This document shows, piece after piece, positions 6,158 to 14,066 of a stretch of 17,097 nt of DNA. Within the stretch, counting starts at the first letter, position 1. Each line of letters opens with the position of its first letter. Source of the DNA: JAVBMO01 sp031552355 (GTDB lineage Bacteria; Bacteroidota; Bacteroidia; Bacteroidales; P3); NCBI GenBank assembly GCA_031552355.1, contig JAVBMO010000046.1, forward strand, positions 1 to 17,097, written 5' to 3'. Below the pieces are notes generated by a model that was not told where the DNA came from, did not search any database, and saw only the letters and a program-made list of their open reading frames with translations. Both the position numbers and the translations under genes were made by a program.

Positions 6158-7096
6158 TCAACTTTTGGAAGTCAAAATTTTCAAACATTTTTGCTTATCA
6201 TTTTCAAGAGCAGCAATTAGTTCTTCTTTACCGGAAAACTTCCGTACATCGCGAATTTTTTCTTCAAAAAATATGGTTAATACTTTGTCGTAAAGGGTTT
6301 CATTCAAATTAAAAATATGGACTTCTACCAAAGTATCATCAAATCCGAAAGTCAATTGTTTCCCAATGCTCATCATGCCATTGTACAACTGTTCATTGTA
6401 CCGGATTTTGACAGCATAAACGCCTTCCTGTGGAATCAATTTTGAAGAATCCAATAATTGTAAGTTGGCTGTGGGAAATCCCAACGTATGTCCAATCTGT
6501 TTCCCCGGAATTACTTTTGCAGAAAAGGAATAGGATTTTCCTAACATTTTGTTAGCCATTGAAATATTGCCGCTCCCGAGTAATTTTCGGACTTGTGTGG
6601 AACTTATTTCTATATTCTCACAATAACATGCTTCCACAGTTTCAATATTGAACAACCCGTTTTCTGCCAAAGAAAAAACTTCGGAGAAATTCCCTTTTTG
6701 TTTGTTGCCAAAATGATTGTCGTATCCCAAAACTAATGTTTGTATCCGACATTGGTTCAGCAATATTGTTTTTACAAATTCTGCCGCCGACAAACTTGCC
6801 AATTCTTTGGTAAACGGTATTAATAAAAGGTTGTCAATTCCTTGGTTTGCAATTTGTTCGAATTTTTCTTCTTGCGAGGAAAGCATTTTCAATTTATCGG
6901 CATCCAAGCCCAAAACAGCACGGGGATGAGAATCAAAAGTAATGACTACCGTTTTGCATTGAGGATTGTTATCGCCTTGCTTTTTCAAAAAAGACAGAAT
7001 TGCCTGATGTCCAACGTGTACTCCGTCGAACATTCCTACCGTTACAATGGTAGGAAACGAAAATTGCAAATCTGGCGTATAATTTATAATTTTCAT
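6158..7096 (-). CDS. ribF: bifunctional riboflavin kinase / FAD synthetase
   Basis: A 312-residue cytoplasmic enzyme that phosphorylates riboflavin to FMN and adenylates FMN to FAD; the length is normal for RibF. The N-terminal adenylyltransferase module has GMFDGVHVGH (21-30, HxGH nucleotide-binding site), TFDSHPRAVLG (53-63), LVLGYDNHFG (121-130) and ISSTQVR (164-170). The C-terminal kinase module has the GFPTAN motif (206-211) and VEVHIFN (257-263), which includes the conserved catalytic glutamate. It sits 75 bases after the response regulator gene and 3 bases before the longest possible start of the LRR gene. No FMN riboswitch is visible in its short leader, as expected for ribF. The leader contains two AGTTATGAA copies spaced 14 bases apart (7105-7127). 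Confidence 0.95.
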   Translation of the reverse strand: MKIINYTPDLQFSFPTIVTVGMFDGVHVGHQAILSFLKKQGDNNPQCKTVVITFDSHPRAVLGLDADKLKMLSSQEEKFEQIANQGIDNLLLIPFTKELASLSAAEFVKTILLNQCRIQTLVLGYDNHFGNKQKGNFSEVFSLAENGLFNIETVEACYCENIEISSTQVRKLLGSGNISMANKMLGKSYSFSAKVIPGKQIGHTLGFPTANLQLLDSSKLIPQEGVYAVKIRYNEQLYNGMMSIGKQLTFGFDDTLVEVHIFNLNETLYDKVLTIFFEEKIRDVRKFSGKEELIAALENDKQKCLKILTSKS

Positions 7097-7171
7097 AGCC
7101 CTGGAGTTATGAATGGGAAGTTATGAAAATTATTGCCGGAAACACTCTTCATTTCTAATTTCTTTCCTCTG

Positions 7172-8329
7172 TTACCATTTGGCATAACGTTCTATGTCTT
7201 TAGCAGAAATTTTGTTTTCGCAAAGAATGGCTAAGCGTTCCACCACATTTTTCAATTCACGGATATTTCCAGTCCAAGGCAAATTTTGTAATGCCATAAA
7301 AGCCTCTTTATCAAATGTAAGCGTGCGTTTTCCTTGTTTGGCCGAAATCTGTTGTAAAAAATGATTTGCCAACAAAGGAATGTCATCACTTCTTTCGGAA
7401 AGTGAGGGAACATGAATTAAAATGACACTTAAACGATGATAAAGGTCTTCACGGAAAGTCCCTTTTTCTATTTCCTCTTTCAGGTTTTTGTTTGTGGCGG
7501 CAATAACGCGCACATCCACATCAATATCTTTTTCGCCGCCAATGCGGGTAATTTTATTTTCTTGTAAAGCCCGAAGCACTTTTGATTGTGCCGAAAGGCT
7601 CATATCGCCTATTTCATCCAAAAACAGAGTTCCGCCATTGGCTTGTTCAAAATTCCCTTTACGTTGTTTTATGGCCGAAGTAAAAGAGCCTTTTTCATGT
7701 CCGAACAATTCACTTTCAATTAATTCCGAAGGAATTGCGGCGCAGTTTACTTCTATAAAAGCAGCACTTGAACGGTTGCTGAGTTCATGCAATCGGCGAG
7801 CTACCAATTCTTTTCCGGTACCGTTTTGTCCGGTAATAAGGACACGGGCATCGGTTGGCGCCACTTTGTCTACCATAGAGCGGATTTCATCCAATTTTTG
7901 CGAATTGCCCACCATTTCATATTCCTTGGAAACTTTCTTTTTCAAGATTTTTGTTTCCTTAATCAAACTAGATTTTTCCAAGGCATTCCGCAATGTAATT
8001 AAAAGGCGGTTAAGCTCTATTGGTTTGGAAATGAAATCAAAAGCACCTTTTTTAATGGCTTCCACTGCGGTATCGATGGAGGCATGACCCGACAACATAA
8101 CAAATGGCAAATCTGTAAATTCCGAGGCAGTTGAGAGGGTTTCAATCCCATCCATTACGGGCATTTTAATATCGCACAAACAGGCATCGAAATGGGATTT
8201 TTTTATTTTTTCCACAGCTTCTTTGCCGTTTTCGGCCTCTTCAACCTCGTATTTTTCGTATTCCAAAATATCTTTCAACGAAAGACGTATAGCCTTTTCG
8301 TCATCAACAATTAAAATCCGTTTCATCAT
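7172..8329 (-). CDS. sigma-54-type response regulator lacking DNA-binding domain
   Basis: A 385-residue two-component regulator of the NtrC class. The receiver domain (1-115) keeps the acidic pocket D9/D10, the phosphoacceptor D53, S80 and K102. The AAA+ domain (about 138-370) has Walker A GQNGTGKE (167-174), Walker B LFLDEI (235-240), sensor RVIAATN, the arginines of FREDLYHRL and the C-terminal PWTGNIREL. The chain ends at RYAKW just after the AAA+ lid, so the usual Fis-type helix-turn-helix (about 50 more residues) is missing. The sigma-54-contacting loop reads GSFTSA (214-219) rather than GAFTGA. There are no frameshift signs: the next 75 bases before ribF show no helix-turn-helix-like codons that I can recognise. 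The gene follows the arginase-fold gene by 12 bases, a likely operon. No cognate histidine kinase is in the window. Confidence 0.9.
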   Translation of the reverse strand: MMKRILIVDDEKAIRLSLKDILEYEKYEVEEAENGKEAVEKIKKSHFDACLCDIKMPVMDGIETLSTASEFTDLPFVMLSGHASIDTAVEAIKKGAFDFISKPIELNRLLITLRNALEKSSLIKETKILKKKVSKEYEMVGNSQKLDEIRSMVDKVAPTDARVLITGQNGTGKELVARRLHELSNRSSAAFIEVNCAAIPSELIESELFGHEKGSFTSAIKQRKGNFEQANGGTLFLDEIGDMSLSAQSKVLRALQENKITRIGGEKDIDVDVRVIAATNKNLKEEIEKGTFREDLYHRLSVILIHVPSLSERSDDIPLLANHFLQQISAKQGKRTLTFDKEAFMALQNLPWTGNIRELKNVVERLAILCENKISAKDIERYAKW

Positions 8330-8341
8330 AATATTTGATAT

Positions 8342-9514
8342 CTATAGAGAAAGTTTGTTGAAAAAACGCCACCAACGTTCCGGAATTTCATCTTCCATAG
8401 CTGTTTCGTAATCGCTGTAGGAACAGGGCACCAAATAATGTCGCAGATATTTTTCTCTAACACTCTGCGGACAAGGGATTTCCATCCACCATCGATCACT
8501 TTTTTTGCTTTTGTAAAAAGTAATTTCAGAAGTATCGCCTTTTAACGAAACAATATATTTTTTATAACTCTTCTTATCCTTATACGGAAAATCGTGTTTC
8601 CGGTTATAAAAACCTTCAATAAAATACCAAATAGCGTGGGCAGTAAGATGGGCTGTTTGTCCATTTCGGTCAAAATCGGGATTTACTTCATAGAAACCTA
8701 TGGATGTCAGTTTGTCGCTAAGCCCTGCAAAACGTGTAATCTGACAAAGTTCTTCCCCATAGAAACCATGGGGCGAGGCATTGCCGTTTCCGGGTGCATC
8801 GCTTTGGCGAACGGCAGAAATGTCTATGCTAAGCATGTCGGCATTTCGCACCAAAGGTTCTATTTCGTGCATTTTTTGTTGAATAACTCCTAAACGGTAT
8901 ACATCGAAACGTAATTGGTCCATCAACTTGATGGAGGCAGGATCTACAAAATAGGTTTGGTAGCCTACATTGGTGTAGTTAAAAAGATAGTTTGGGTTGG
9001 AAATCACAATTTTATTCAAATACGACTGGGAATCCAATAGGTTGGAATGTCCGATATCAAATTTCGAATCGACAGAAAAAAGATTGATAATTTGTCCTAT
9101 TTTTTCATACGCTTTGTAGTTGGCAAAAGTCAAATCTTGACTGCCGCCCAAAATAATGGGAACGATTTGTTTTTTGAGTAAATCGGCCAAAATTTCAGTA
9201 AGAATAAAATAGGTGTCTTCAACGCTGTTTCCTATAATTAAATTCCCCAAATCGGCAACTTTCATTTGTGATGAGGGCGGAAACAAATCGTAAAGTTTTT
9301 CTCGAATGGAATTGGGCGCACTTTTGCAACCTTTGTTGTTAATGGCATTACGGTCTTCGCCAACGCCAATAATAGCAATATCAATTTCTTTGAGCGAAGG
9401 AAACTCTTTTTTGGAGTGAATCATAACATTATCTCCAAAACGCACAAAAAAATCGTTAGCTAAAAACCGTACGTCATCAATGTTAATTGGCTCAAAATAA
9501 GTGCTTAATTCCAT
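8342..9514 (-). CDS. arginase-fold (ureohydrolase) protein, probably catalytically altered
   Basis: A 390-residue protein of the arginase/agmatinase/formimidoylglutamase superfamily, longer than typical enzymes (about 300-330) through N- and C-terminal extensions. The fold landmarks align, but metal ligands are changed. The usual GGDHS/GGGHS is GGSQD (123-127, His replaced by Q126). DAHxD is DSKFD (149-153, His replaced by K151, both Asp kept). SxDxDxxDP is S229-I-D231-I-S233-A-V-R-Q (second Asp replaced by serine). The following APG (240-242) and ExNP (276-279) are kept. Three of six manganese ligands are therefore missing. The C-terminal 90 residues are rich in Trp, Tyr and Lys and end in ERWWRFFNKLSL. 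It is often annotated as arginase or formimidoylglutamase in Bacteroidota; I expect no ordinary ureohydrolase activity. It leads a likely operon with the response regulator. Confidence 0.85.
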   Translation of the reverse strand: MELSTYFEPINIDDVRFLANDFFVRFGDNVMIHSKKEFPSLKEIDIAIIGVGEDRNAINNKGCKSAPNSIREKLYDLFPPSSQMKVADLGNLIIGNSVEDTYFILTEILADLLKKQIVPIILGGSQDLTFANYKAYEKIGQIINLFSVDSKFDIGHSNLLDSQSYLNKIVISNPNYLFNYTNVGYQTYFVDPASIKLMDQLRFDVYRLGVIQQKMHEIEPLVRNADMLSIDISAVRQSDAPGNGNASPHGFYGEELCQITRFAGLSDKLTSIGFYEVNPDFDRNGQTAHLTAHAIWYFIEGFYNRKHDFPYKDKKSYKKYIVSLKGDTSEITFYKSKKSDRWWMEIPCPQSVREKYLRHYLVPCSYSDYETAMEDEIPERWWRFFNKLSL

Positions 9515-9566
9515 AAATGCTCATCCGAGTATAAAAGAATAAAGTTACAATTTTTTTCTTTTCTAT

Positions 9567-9586
9567 AATCTTTTTGAGAAAAGATT
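9567..9586. promoter_or_regulatory. 8-base inverted repeat, possible operator
   Basis: AATCTTTT, a four-base TGAG centre and AAAAGATT form a perfect dyad in the divergent promoter region, about 52 bases from the arginase-fold start codon. No T-run follows on either strand, so it is not a terminator. It is AT-rich, so chance is a real possibility. Confidence 0.25.
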
Positions 9587-9704
9587 TATAAATAAGGTAC
9601 AATTCTTTTTCTTAAATAGTTCTCTCCCGTTGTTTCAACTGACAAAAGGGATTTTGTTAAAATGGGAATAGTGGTTCTTATTTTTAGTTGGATTCTTTTT
9701 TAGC

Positions 9705-9737
9705 TTTAGGTTTTTCGACTGTAAAATCTTAAATTTG
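9705..9737 (+). promoter_or_regulatory. candidate promoter of DUF4175 unit
   Basis: TAAATTTG (9730-9737) matches TAnnTTTG exactly. TTTA at 9705-9708, one mismatch from TTTG, stands 21 bases before it. Transcription would begin near 9744, leaving a leader of about 80 bases. Confidence 0.45.
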
Positions 9738-9822
9738 CAATTAATAAATTCTATTTTCTTCTTGTTAACAGACTAAAAACGACTTTTTTCTGTTATTTTT
9801 GATGAAAAATTTTAATTGAAGG

Positions 9823-12800
9823 ATGAGAGAAGCGGGAGAGCATAATTTATTAATCAGGAAATTAGACGCGTTTATTCGGCGGTATTACAAGAACAAACTC
9901 TATAAAGGTCTCATTTATAGTGGTGCTTTGTTGTTGTCTTTTTTCTTGTTGGCTCTTACGTTGGAATTTTTCGGAAATTTCAACACTACCGTAAGGACCT
10001 TAATGGTGGCTGTGTATCTCATTTTTGCCATAAGCATTGTCGTTTATTTCATTCTCTTCCCCTTGCTGAAAATGCAGAAACTGGGAAAAATTATTTCCCA
10101 CGAAGAGGCAGCTAGAATCATTGGGAAGCACTTTGCCGATATTGATGACAAACTCCTGAACTTAATTCAATTACAACATATTGCAGAAAATGAAGATTCT
10201 CTGCTTTTGCAGGCAAGTATAGAACAGAGAACCAAGGAACTTCAGCCTGTTCCTTTTACCAAAGCCATCGACCTTTCGAAAAATAAAAAATATCTAAAAT
10301 ATGTCATTGCACCGGTTTTGGTTTTGATTCTTTTGGGCATTTTTGTCCCTTCTTTTGTGCTGGGGCCTTCGGAACGCTTGCTGAATCCGACAACGTATTT
10401 TGAAAAACCTGCACCTTTCCGGTTTGTTATTGAGAATAAAACTTTGGAAATCCCTCAGCAGGAAGATTTTACCTTGCAGGTGAAAATTGAAGGCGACCAT
10501 CTGCCAAACGAAGTTTTTGTATTGATGGGAAATGCACGTTACAAGATGAAAAAAGAAGATAAGCTTCATTTTTCATACGTTTTCAAAAATGTTCATACCG
10601 ACATTCCTTTCAGCCTTTTTTCGACAGATGTGCAATCCTCGTTGTTTGTTCTTAAAATATTGCCCAAACCGACTTTGATTGACTTTCAAGTGCAGGTAAA
10701 CTATCCTGCCTACACGGGAAAAGCGTCCGAAGTTTTTTCAAATACAGGGGACTTGATTGTCCCTCAAGGAAGCCATATCAAATGGAATTTTCAAACTCGC
10801 GATGTTGAACACCTGACTTTCTTTTTCGGCGACGAAAAACAAGATTTCCAGCCTGACGAAAATGGGCGTTTGTCCATTTCGCACCAAGCTATGCGAGAAA
10901 TGAAATATGGTTTCTTTTCTTCAAATCGTTATGTGAAAAGTTCTGATTCTTTGCGTTTTACCATCACGCCTATTCCTGACGAATTTCCCCAAATTGCCGT
11001 ATTGGAGCAACGTGATTCACTTTTGCCAGAACAAGTTTTTTTCAAAGGGCAGATAAAAGATGATTACGGATTTTCGAAACTGCAATTTAAACTGACCAAA
11101 AGAAATCCTAAAAAGCCTGAAAATGACAGTGTTTACACAACCACTTTGCAGTTGAAGCCAGGCGAATCTGCGCAGGAATTTTACTATTCTACATTGCTGA
11201 CCAACCTGCAAATTTCGCCGGGCGATGTTATTGAATATTACTTTCAGGTTTGGGACAATGATGCCGTAAATCGCCCCAAAATGGCGCAATCAAGAACATT
11301 TTCCATCTTGATTCCGAGTTTGGACGAAATTGATAAGGTTTCCGAAAAAAACCTTCAGCAAGTGAGCCAACAAGCCGAAAAATCTTTGTCCGAAATTCAA
11401 AAAATGCAGCAGGAAATCAAAGATATCCTGAAAAAAATGGTGGACAAAAAAGAGTTGAATTGGCAAGACAAAAAGCAATTGGAAGAATTAAGCAAAAAGG
11501 AAAGTCAGTTGAAACAGGCGATTTCCGAAATGCAGCAAAAAATTTCCGAAAGCCATCGCTTGGAACAACAATACAAGGATATTGACGAATCCATTATCCA
11601 AAAACAAAAGGAATTGGAACGCCTATTCAATGAGTTGATGACTGACGATTTGAAAAATCTGTTCAAGGAATTGGAAAATCTTCAAAAAAACCTTGACAAG
11701 GAAAATTTACGAGAAGCGTTGGAAAACATAAAGAAAAACAACGAAAACATTGAGAAGCAATTAGACCGTGATATTGAACTGATGAAACGCTTGGATGTGG
11801 AAAAACGTTTAGACGAAGCCATTTCCAAAGCGCATGAACTCAGCGCAAAACAGAAGGAAACTGCCGAAAAAACCACGCAGGAAAAGAATGCTCTTGAAGA
11901 TATGAAAAAAGAGCAGGAATCTTTGAACCGTGAATTTCAGCAGTTGAAAAAAGATCTTGACGAATTGCAAAAGAAAAACCAAGGTTTGGAAGAACCGGAT
12001 CCATTGAAACGAAATGCAAATCTTGAAAAGGAAATAGAGAAGGCGCAACAGGACGCCACGGAAAAATTAGATAAAAAAGAAAATCGAAAAAAGGCTGCGG
12101 AAAAACAAAAAGAAGCTGCGGAAAAACTTGAAGAACAAGCCAAAGAAATGGAAGAAATGCGTTTCGATATGGAATCGGAACAATTGGCCGAAGACGCGGA
12201 TGAAATCAGACAATTGCTTAAAAATCTGATTAAAATTTCGTTCACCCAAGAAGAATTGATGCGCAAAGGCCGGGAGGTTTACATTCAAGACCCTGCTTAT
12301 CAGGAAGTCATCAAAGGGCAGTCGCGTTTGAAAGACGATTTTAAAATGATTGAAGATTCTTTGCTTGCTTTGGCCAAACGGCAAATGGATGTAAGTTCTG
12401 TCATTCACAAGGAATTGACATCTATAAATTTTCAAATGTCAAAATCTTTGGAAAATTTATTGACAATGAACCAAGGATTTTATGGCAATTCACGCAATAC
12501 CATGGCGCAAAGTTCGCAACAATATGCCATGACTTCGGTAAATAACCTTTCATTGATTTTGGCCGAATCGCTCGACAAAATGCAAGATCAGATGAGATCC
12601 AATTCCCAAAAGAAGAAACAAAATCAAAAATCGGGAAAAGGTTCTTGCAACAATCCGGGGGGCAGCGGAAAATCAAAATCCAAACCCGACCCCAAGACCA
12701 TGAAAGAATTGCAGGAACAATTGAACAAACAATTGCAAGGCCTGAAAAAAAGCATGGAGCAACAGCAAAAAGACGGAAAAGGCAGAAAAGTCGGCGCCAA

Positions 12801-13236
12801 CAGCGAAACAAACAAAGAACTTGCCCGAATGGCTGCCATGCAGGAACGTATCCGCCAAATGATGCAGGAATACAGTAAAAAAGTGAAAGAAGAATCGGGC
12901 GGAAAAACAAATGGCAATTTGGATGGTTTAATACGTGATATGGAACAAACCGAAACCGACTTGGTAAACAAAATTATCAACGAACAAACTTTAAAACGTC
13001 AAGATCAAATAATGACAAGGCTTTTAGAGCATGAAAAAGCTCAGAAAAAGCAAGAACAGGAAGAAAAAAGAGAGTCAAAAGAAGGAAAAGATACATTTTC
13101 AGGAAACCAAAATCAATTTTTTGAGTATAATAAACTTAAGGGGAAAGAAGTTGAAATGCTGAAAAAGACGCCAGCCTCATTTTCACCGTTTTACCAACAA
13201 AAAGTAAACGAATATTTTTACCAATTTGGAAATTAA
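9823..13236 (+). CDS. DUF4175 family giant membrane-anchored coiled-coil protein
   Basis: A 1137-residue protein and the largest gene here. Two membrane segments near the N-terminus (about 29-50 and 57-79), a cytoplasmic stretch and a third segment (about 159-181) place the remaining 950 residues in the periplasm. Residues about 190-500 look like beta-sandwich modules. From about 505 to 860 the sequence is Glu/Lys/Gln-rich with long heptad coiled coil. A Lys/Gln/Asn/Gly/Ser low-complexity linker (about 925-985) and further coiled coil precede a compact hydrophobic C-terminus, SPFYQQKVNEYFYQFGN. DUF4175 proteins are widespread in Bacteroidota and alphaproteobacteria; their role is not established, though the architecture suggests an envelope scaffold. 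It is co-directional with and 41 bases before the RsbW-like ATPase. The frame is open throughout with no sign of disruption. Confidence 0.88.
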   Translation: MREAGEHNLLIRKLDAFIRRYYKNKLYKGLIYSGALLLSFFLLALTLEFFGNFNTTVRTLMVAVYLIFAISIVVYFILFPLLKMQKLGKIISHEEAARIIGKHFADIDDKLLNLIQLQHIAENEDSLLLQASIEQRTKELQPVPFTKAIDLSKNKKYLKYVIAPVLVLILLGIFVPSFVLGPSERLLNPTTYFEKPAPFRFVIENKTLEIPQQEDFTLQVKIEGDHLPNEVFVLMGNARYKMKKEDKLHFSYVFKNVHTDIPFSLFSTDVQSSLFVLKILPKPTLIDFQVQVNYPAYTGKASEVFSNTGDLIVPQGSHIKWNFQTRDVEHLTFFFGDEKQDFQPDENGRLSISHQAMREMKYGFFSSNRYVKSSDSLRFTITPIPDEFPQIAVLEQRDSLLPEQVFFKGQIKDDYGFSKLQFKLTKRNPKKPENDSVYTTTLQLKPGESAQEFYYSTLLTNLQISPGDVIEYYFQVWDNDAVNRPKMAQSRTFSILIPSLDEIDKVSEKNLQQVSQQAEKSLSEIQKMQQEIKDILKKMVDKKELNWQDKKQLEELSKKESQLKQAISEMQQKISESHRLEQQYKDIDESIIQKQKELERLFNELMTDDLKNLFKELENLQKNLDKENLREALENIKKNNENIEKQLDRDIELMKRLDVEKRLDEAISKAHELSAKQKETAEKTTQEKNALEDMKKEQESLNREFQQLKKDLDELQKKNQGLEEPDPLKRNANLEKEIEKAQQDATEKLDKKENRKKAAEKQKEAAEKLEEQAKEMEEMRFDMESEQLAEDADEIRQLLKNLIKISFTQEELMRKGREVYIQDPAYQEVIKGQSRLKDDFKMIEDSLLALAKRQMDVSSVIHKELTSINFQMSKSLENLLTMNQGFYGNSRNTMAQSSQQYAMTSVNNLSLILAESLDKMQDQMRSNSQKKKQNQKSGKGSCNNPGGSGKSKSKPDPKTMKELQEQLNKQLQGLKKSMEQQQKDGKGRKVGANSETNKELARMAAMQERIRQMMQEYSKKVKEESGGKTNGNLDGLIRDMEQTETDLVNKIINEQTLKRQDQIMTRLLEHEKAQKKQEQEEKRESKEGKDTFSGNQNQFFEYNKLKGKEVEMLKKTPASFSPFYQQKVNEYFYQFGN

Positions 13237-13277
13237 GTTTCTCAAACATAAATTTATTTTGGACAAAATCTTAGCCT

Positions 13278-13766
13278 ATGAAAAAAAAATATGATGAAAT
13301 TATTATAGAATCCCATCCTCAAAATGTAATCCTGGTGCAAAATATGATTGAAGGAATTTGTGACCAATACAATATTCCTAATCATTATGGGCAATTGTCT
13401 GTTGCCATTATTGAAGCAGTGGAAAATGCCATTAAACACGGAAATGGATCGGATAAAAGTAAAAAAGTATCCATTAAGGCCAAAAAATCGTTTGGCGGCA
13501 TTAGTTTCAAAATTACCGACGAAGGCAAAGGATTCAATACAAAAAAATATGAATCGTTGGACGATGTTATTGAGCATGGCAACGGTATTTTTTTGATGAA
13601 AACACTTAGTAATCGTGTTACTTTTTTAGACAAAGGACGAAGTGTGGAACTTTTCTTCAGTATTGATGGAATTAGTTCTTCAAAAGCTTTGGAAAGAAAA
13701 TCCTTAATGGAAAAATATTTTGCCAAAGAAGGCACTTTTGCCAAACAAACACAAAAATCGGTGTAG
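13278..13766 (+). CDS. RsbW/SpoIIAB-like ATP-binding regulatory kinase
   Basis: A 162-residue cytoplasmic GHKL-fold protein consisting of a single HATPase domain, as in anti-sigma factor serine kinases. The ATP site is complete: N-box EAVENAIKHGN (46-56), G1 box DEGKGF (81-86) and G2 box GNGIFLM (101-107). The domain ends near residue 128 and is followed by a 30-residue charged tail. In other phyla such proteins phosphorylate STAS-domain antagonists and bind sigma factors; no STAS, PP2C phosphatase or sigma factor gene is in this window, so the partner is unknown. It lies 41 bases after the DUF4175 gene and before a strong terminator, so both probably form one transcript. Nine A bases follow the ATG directly (13281-13289), a slippery start. 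Confidence 0.85.
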   Translation: MKKKYDEIIIESHPQNVILVQNMIEGICDQYNIPNHYGQLSVAIIEAVENAIKHGNGSDKSKKVSIKAKKSFGGISFKITDEGKGFNTKKYESLDDVIEHGNGIFLMKTLSNRVTFLDKGRSVELFFSIDGISSSKALERKSLMEKYFAKEGTFAKQTQKSV

Positions 13767-13793
13767 ATATTGGGTTTGAGAAAAATAGAAGAG

Positions 13794-13826
13794 AAAAAGG
13801 TTGCTCAAAGGAGTAACCTTTTTTTG
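13794..13826 (+). terminator. strong intrinsic terminator
   Basis: AAGGTTGCTC, an AAAG loop and GAGTAACCTT give ten consecutive pairs (one G-U). The stem is extended by flanking A and T runs, with seven T in a row on the 3' side. It closes the DUF4175/ATPase unit 28 bases after the last stop codon. The A-run on the 5' side could let it also work in reverse, but no gene needs that here. Confidence 0.85.
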
Positions 13827-13910
13827 TAATGTTAGCATAGCAAAAAAGGTTTTGATTTGAAATTCTAACTATTTTGGAGGCAGAAAACCCAAAAACATTG
13901 AAAAATTTCT

Positions 13911-13918
13911 TACATTTG
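13911..13918 (+). promoter_or_regulatory. -7 promoter box, SPOR-protein gene
   Basis: TACATTTG matches TAnnTTTG exactly, but no TTTG lies 17-23 bases upstream (the nearest, at 13873, is too far). If used, the 5' leader would be about 140 bases long and would include the direct repeats and the hairpin before the gene. Confidence 0.35.
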
Positions 13919-14021
13919 CCAATTATAGAAATGGTACAAAAGGAATAAAAAGACCGTCTCTTATAAGATTTGCTTTATTTCTTTAGTGGTACAAAAAAAT
14001 AAATGTAAAAACAAAAAATGT

Positions 14022-14051
14022 GATACGAGAAAAGAACGTATCTGGTTTTTT
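14022..14051 (+). terminator. weak terminator-like hairpin in leader
   Basis: GATACG and CGTATC pair perfectly across a nine-base A-rich loop, and GG plus seven T follow shortly after. With only six pairs it is a weak terminator. Its position between a promoter box and the start codon makes an attenuator conceivable. Confidence 0.25.
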
Positions 14052-14066
14052 TATTAAGGGTAAGTT

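Larger units (their letters stand above)
9515..9822. other. 308-base divergent intergenic region
   Basis: This AT-rich region separates the divergent arginase-fold and DUF4175 genes and contains no believable coding frame. It holds a perfect 8-base inverted repeat (9567-9586), a weaker 6-base one (ACAAAA/TTTTGT, 9642-9657) and a candidate promoter for the plus-strand unit. For the minus strand I see only TAACTTTA (9547-9540), a near match to the -7 box without a -33 partner. Confidence 0.5.
13827..14066 (+). other. long leader region of SPOR-protein gene
   Basis: There is no coding frame of note in these 240 bases. Contents are an exact -7 box at 13911-13918 and two copies of TGGTACAAAA 55 bases apart (13932-13941 and 13987-13996), each followed by an A-rich stretch. 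A small hairpin, GATACG/CGTATC (14022-14027 with 14037-14042), precedes a T-run, 15 bases before the gene. I recognise no known riboswitch. Confidence 0.4.

Noticed and set aside
7097..7171. FMN riboswitch before ribF
   Set aside because: The 75-base gap is too short and shows none of the conserved multi-stem FMN aptamer pattern.
7488..8087. Plus-strand frame of 199 codons over the response regulator
   Set aside because: It is antisense to the conserved AAA+ domain. Its composition (Ser/Arg-rich) is that of a mirror of a real gene.
11290..12980. Several Phe/Leu-rich minus-strand frames within the DUF4175 gene
   Set aside because: The Lys/Glu-rich coiled coil on the plus strand has few stop codons in its complement, so Phe/Leu-rich frames arise automatically.
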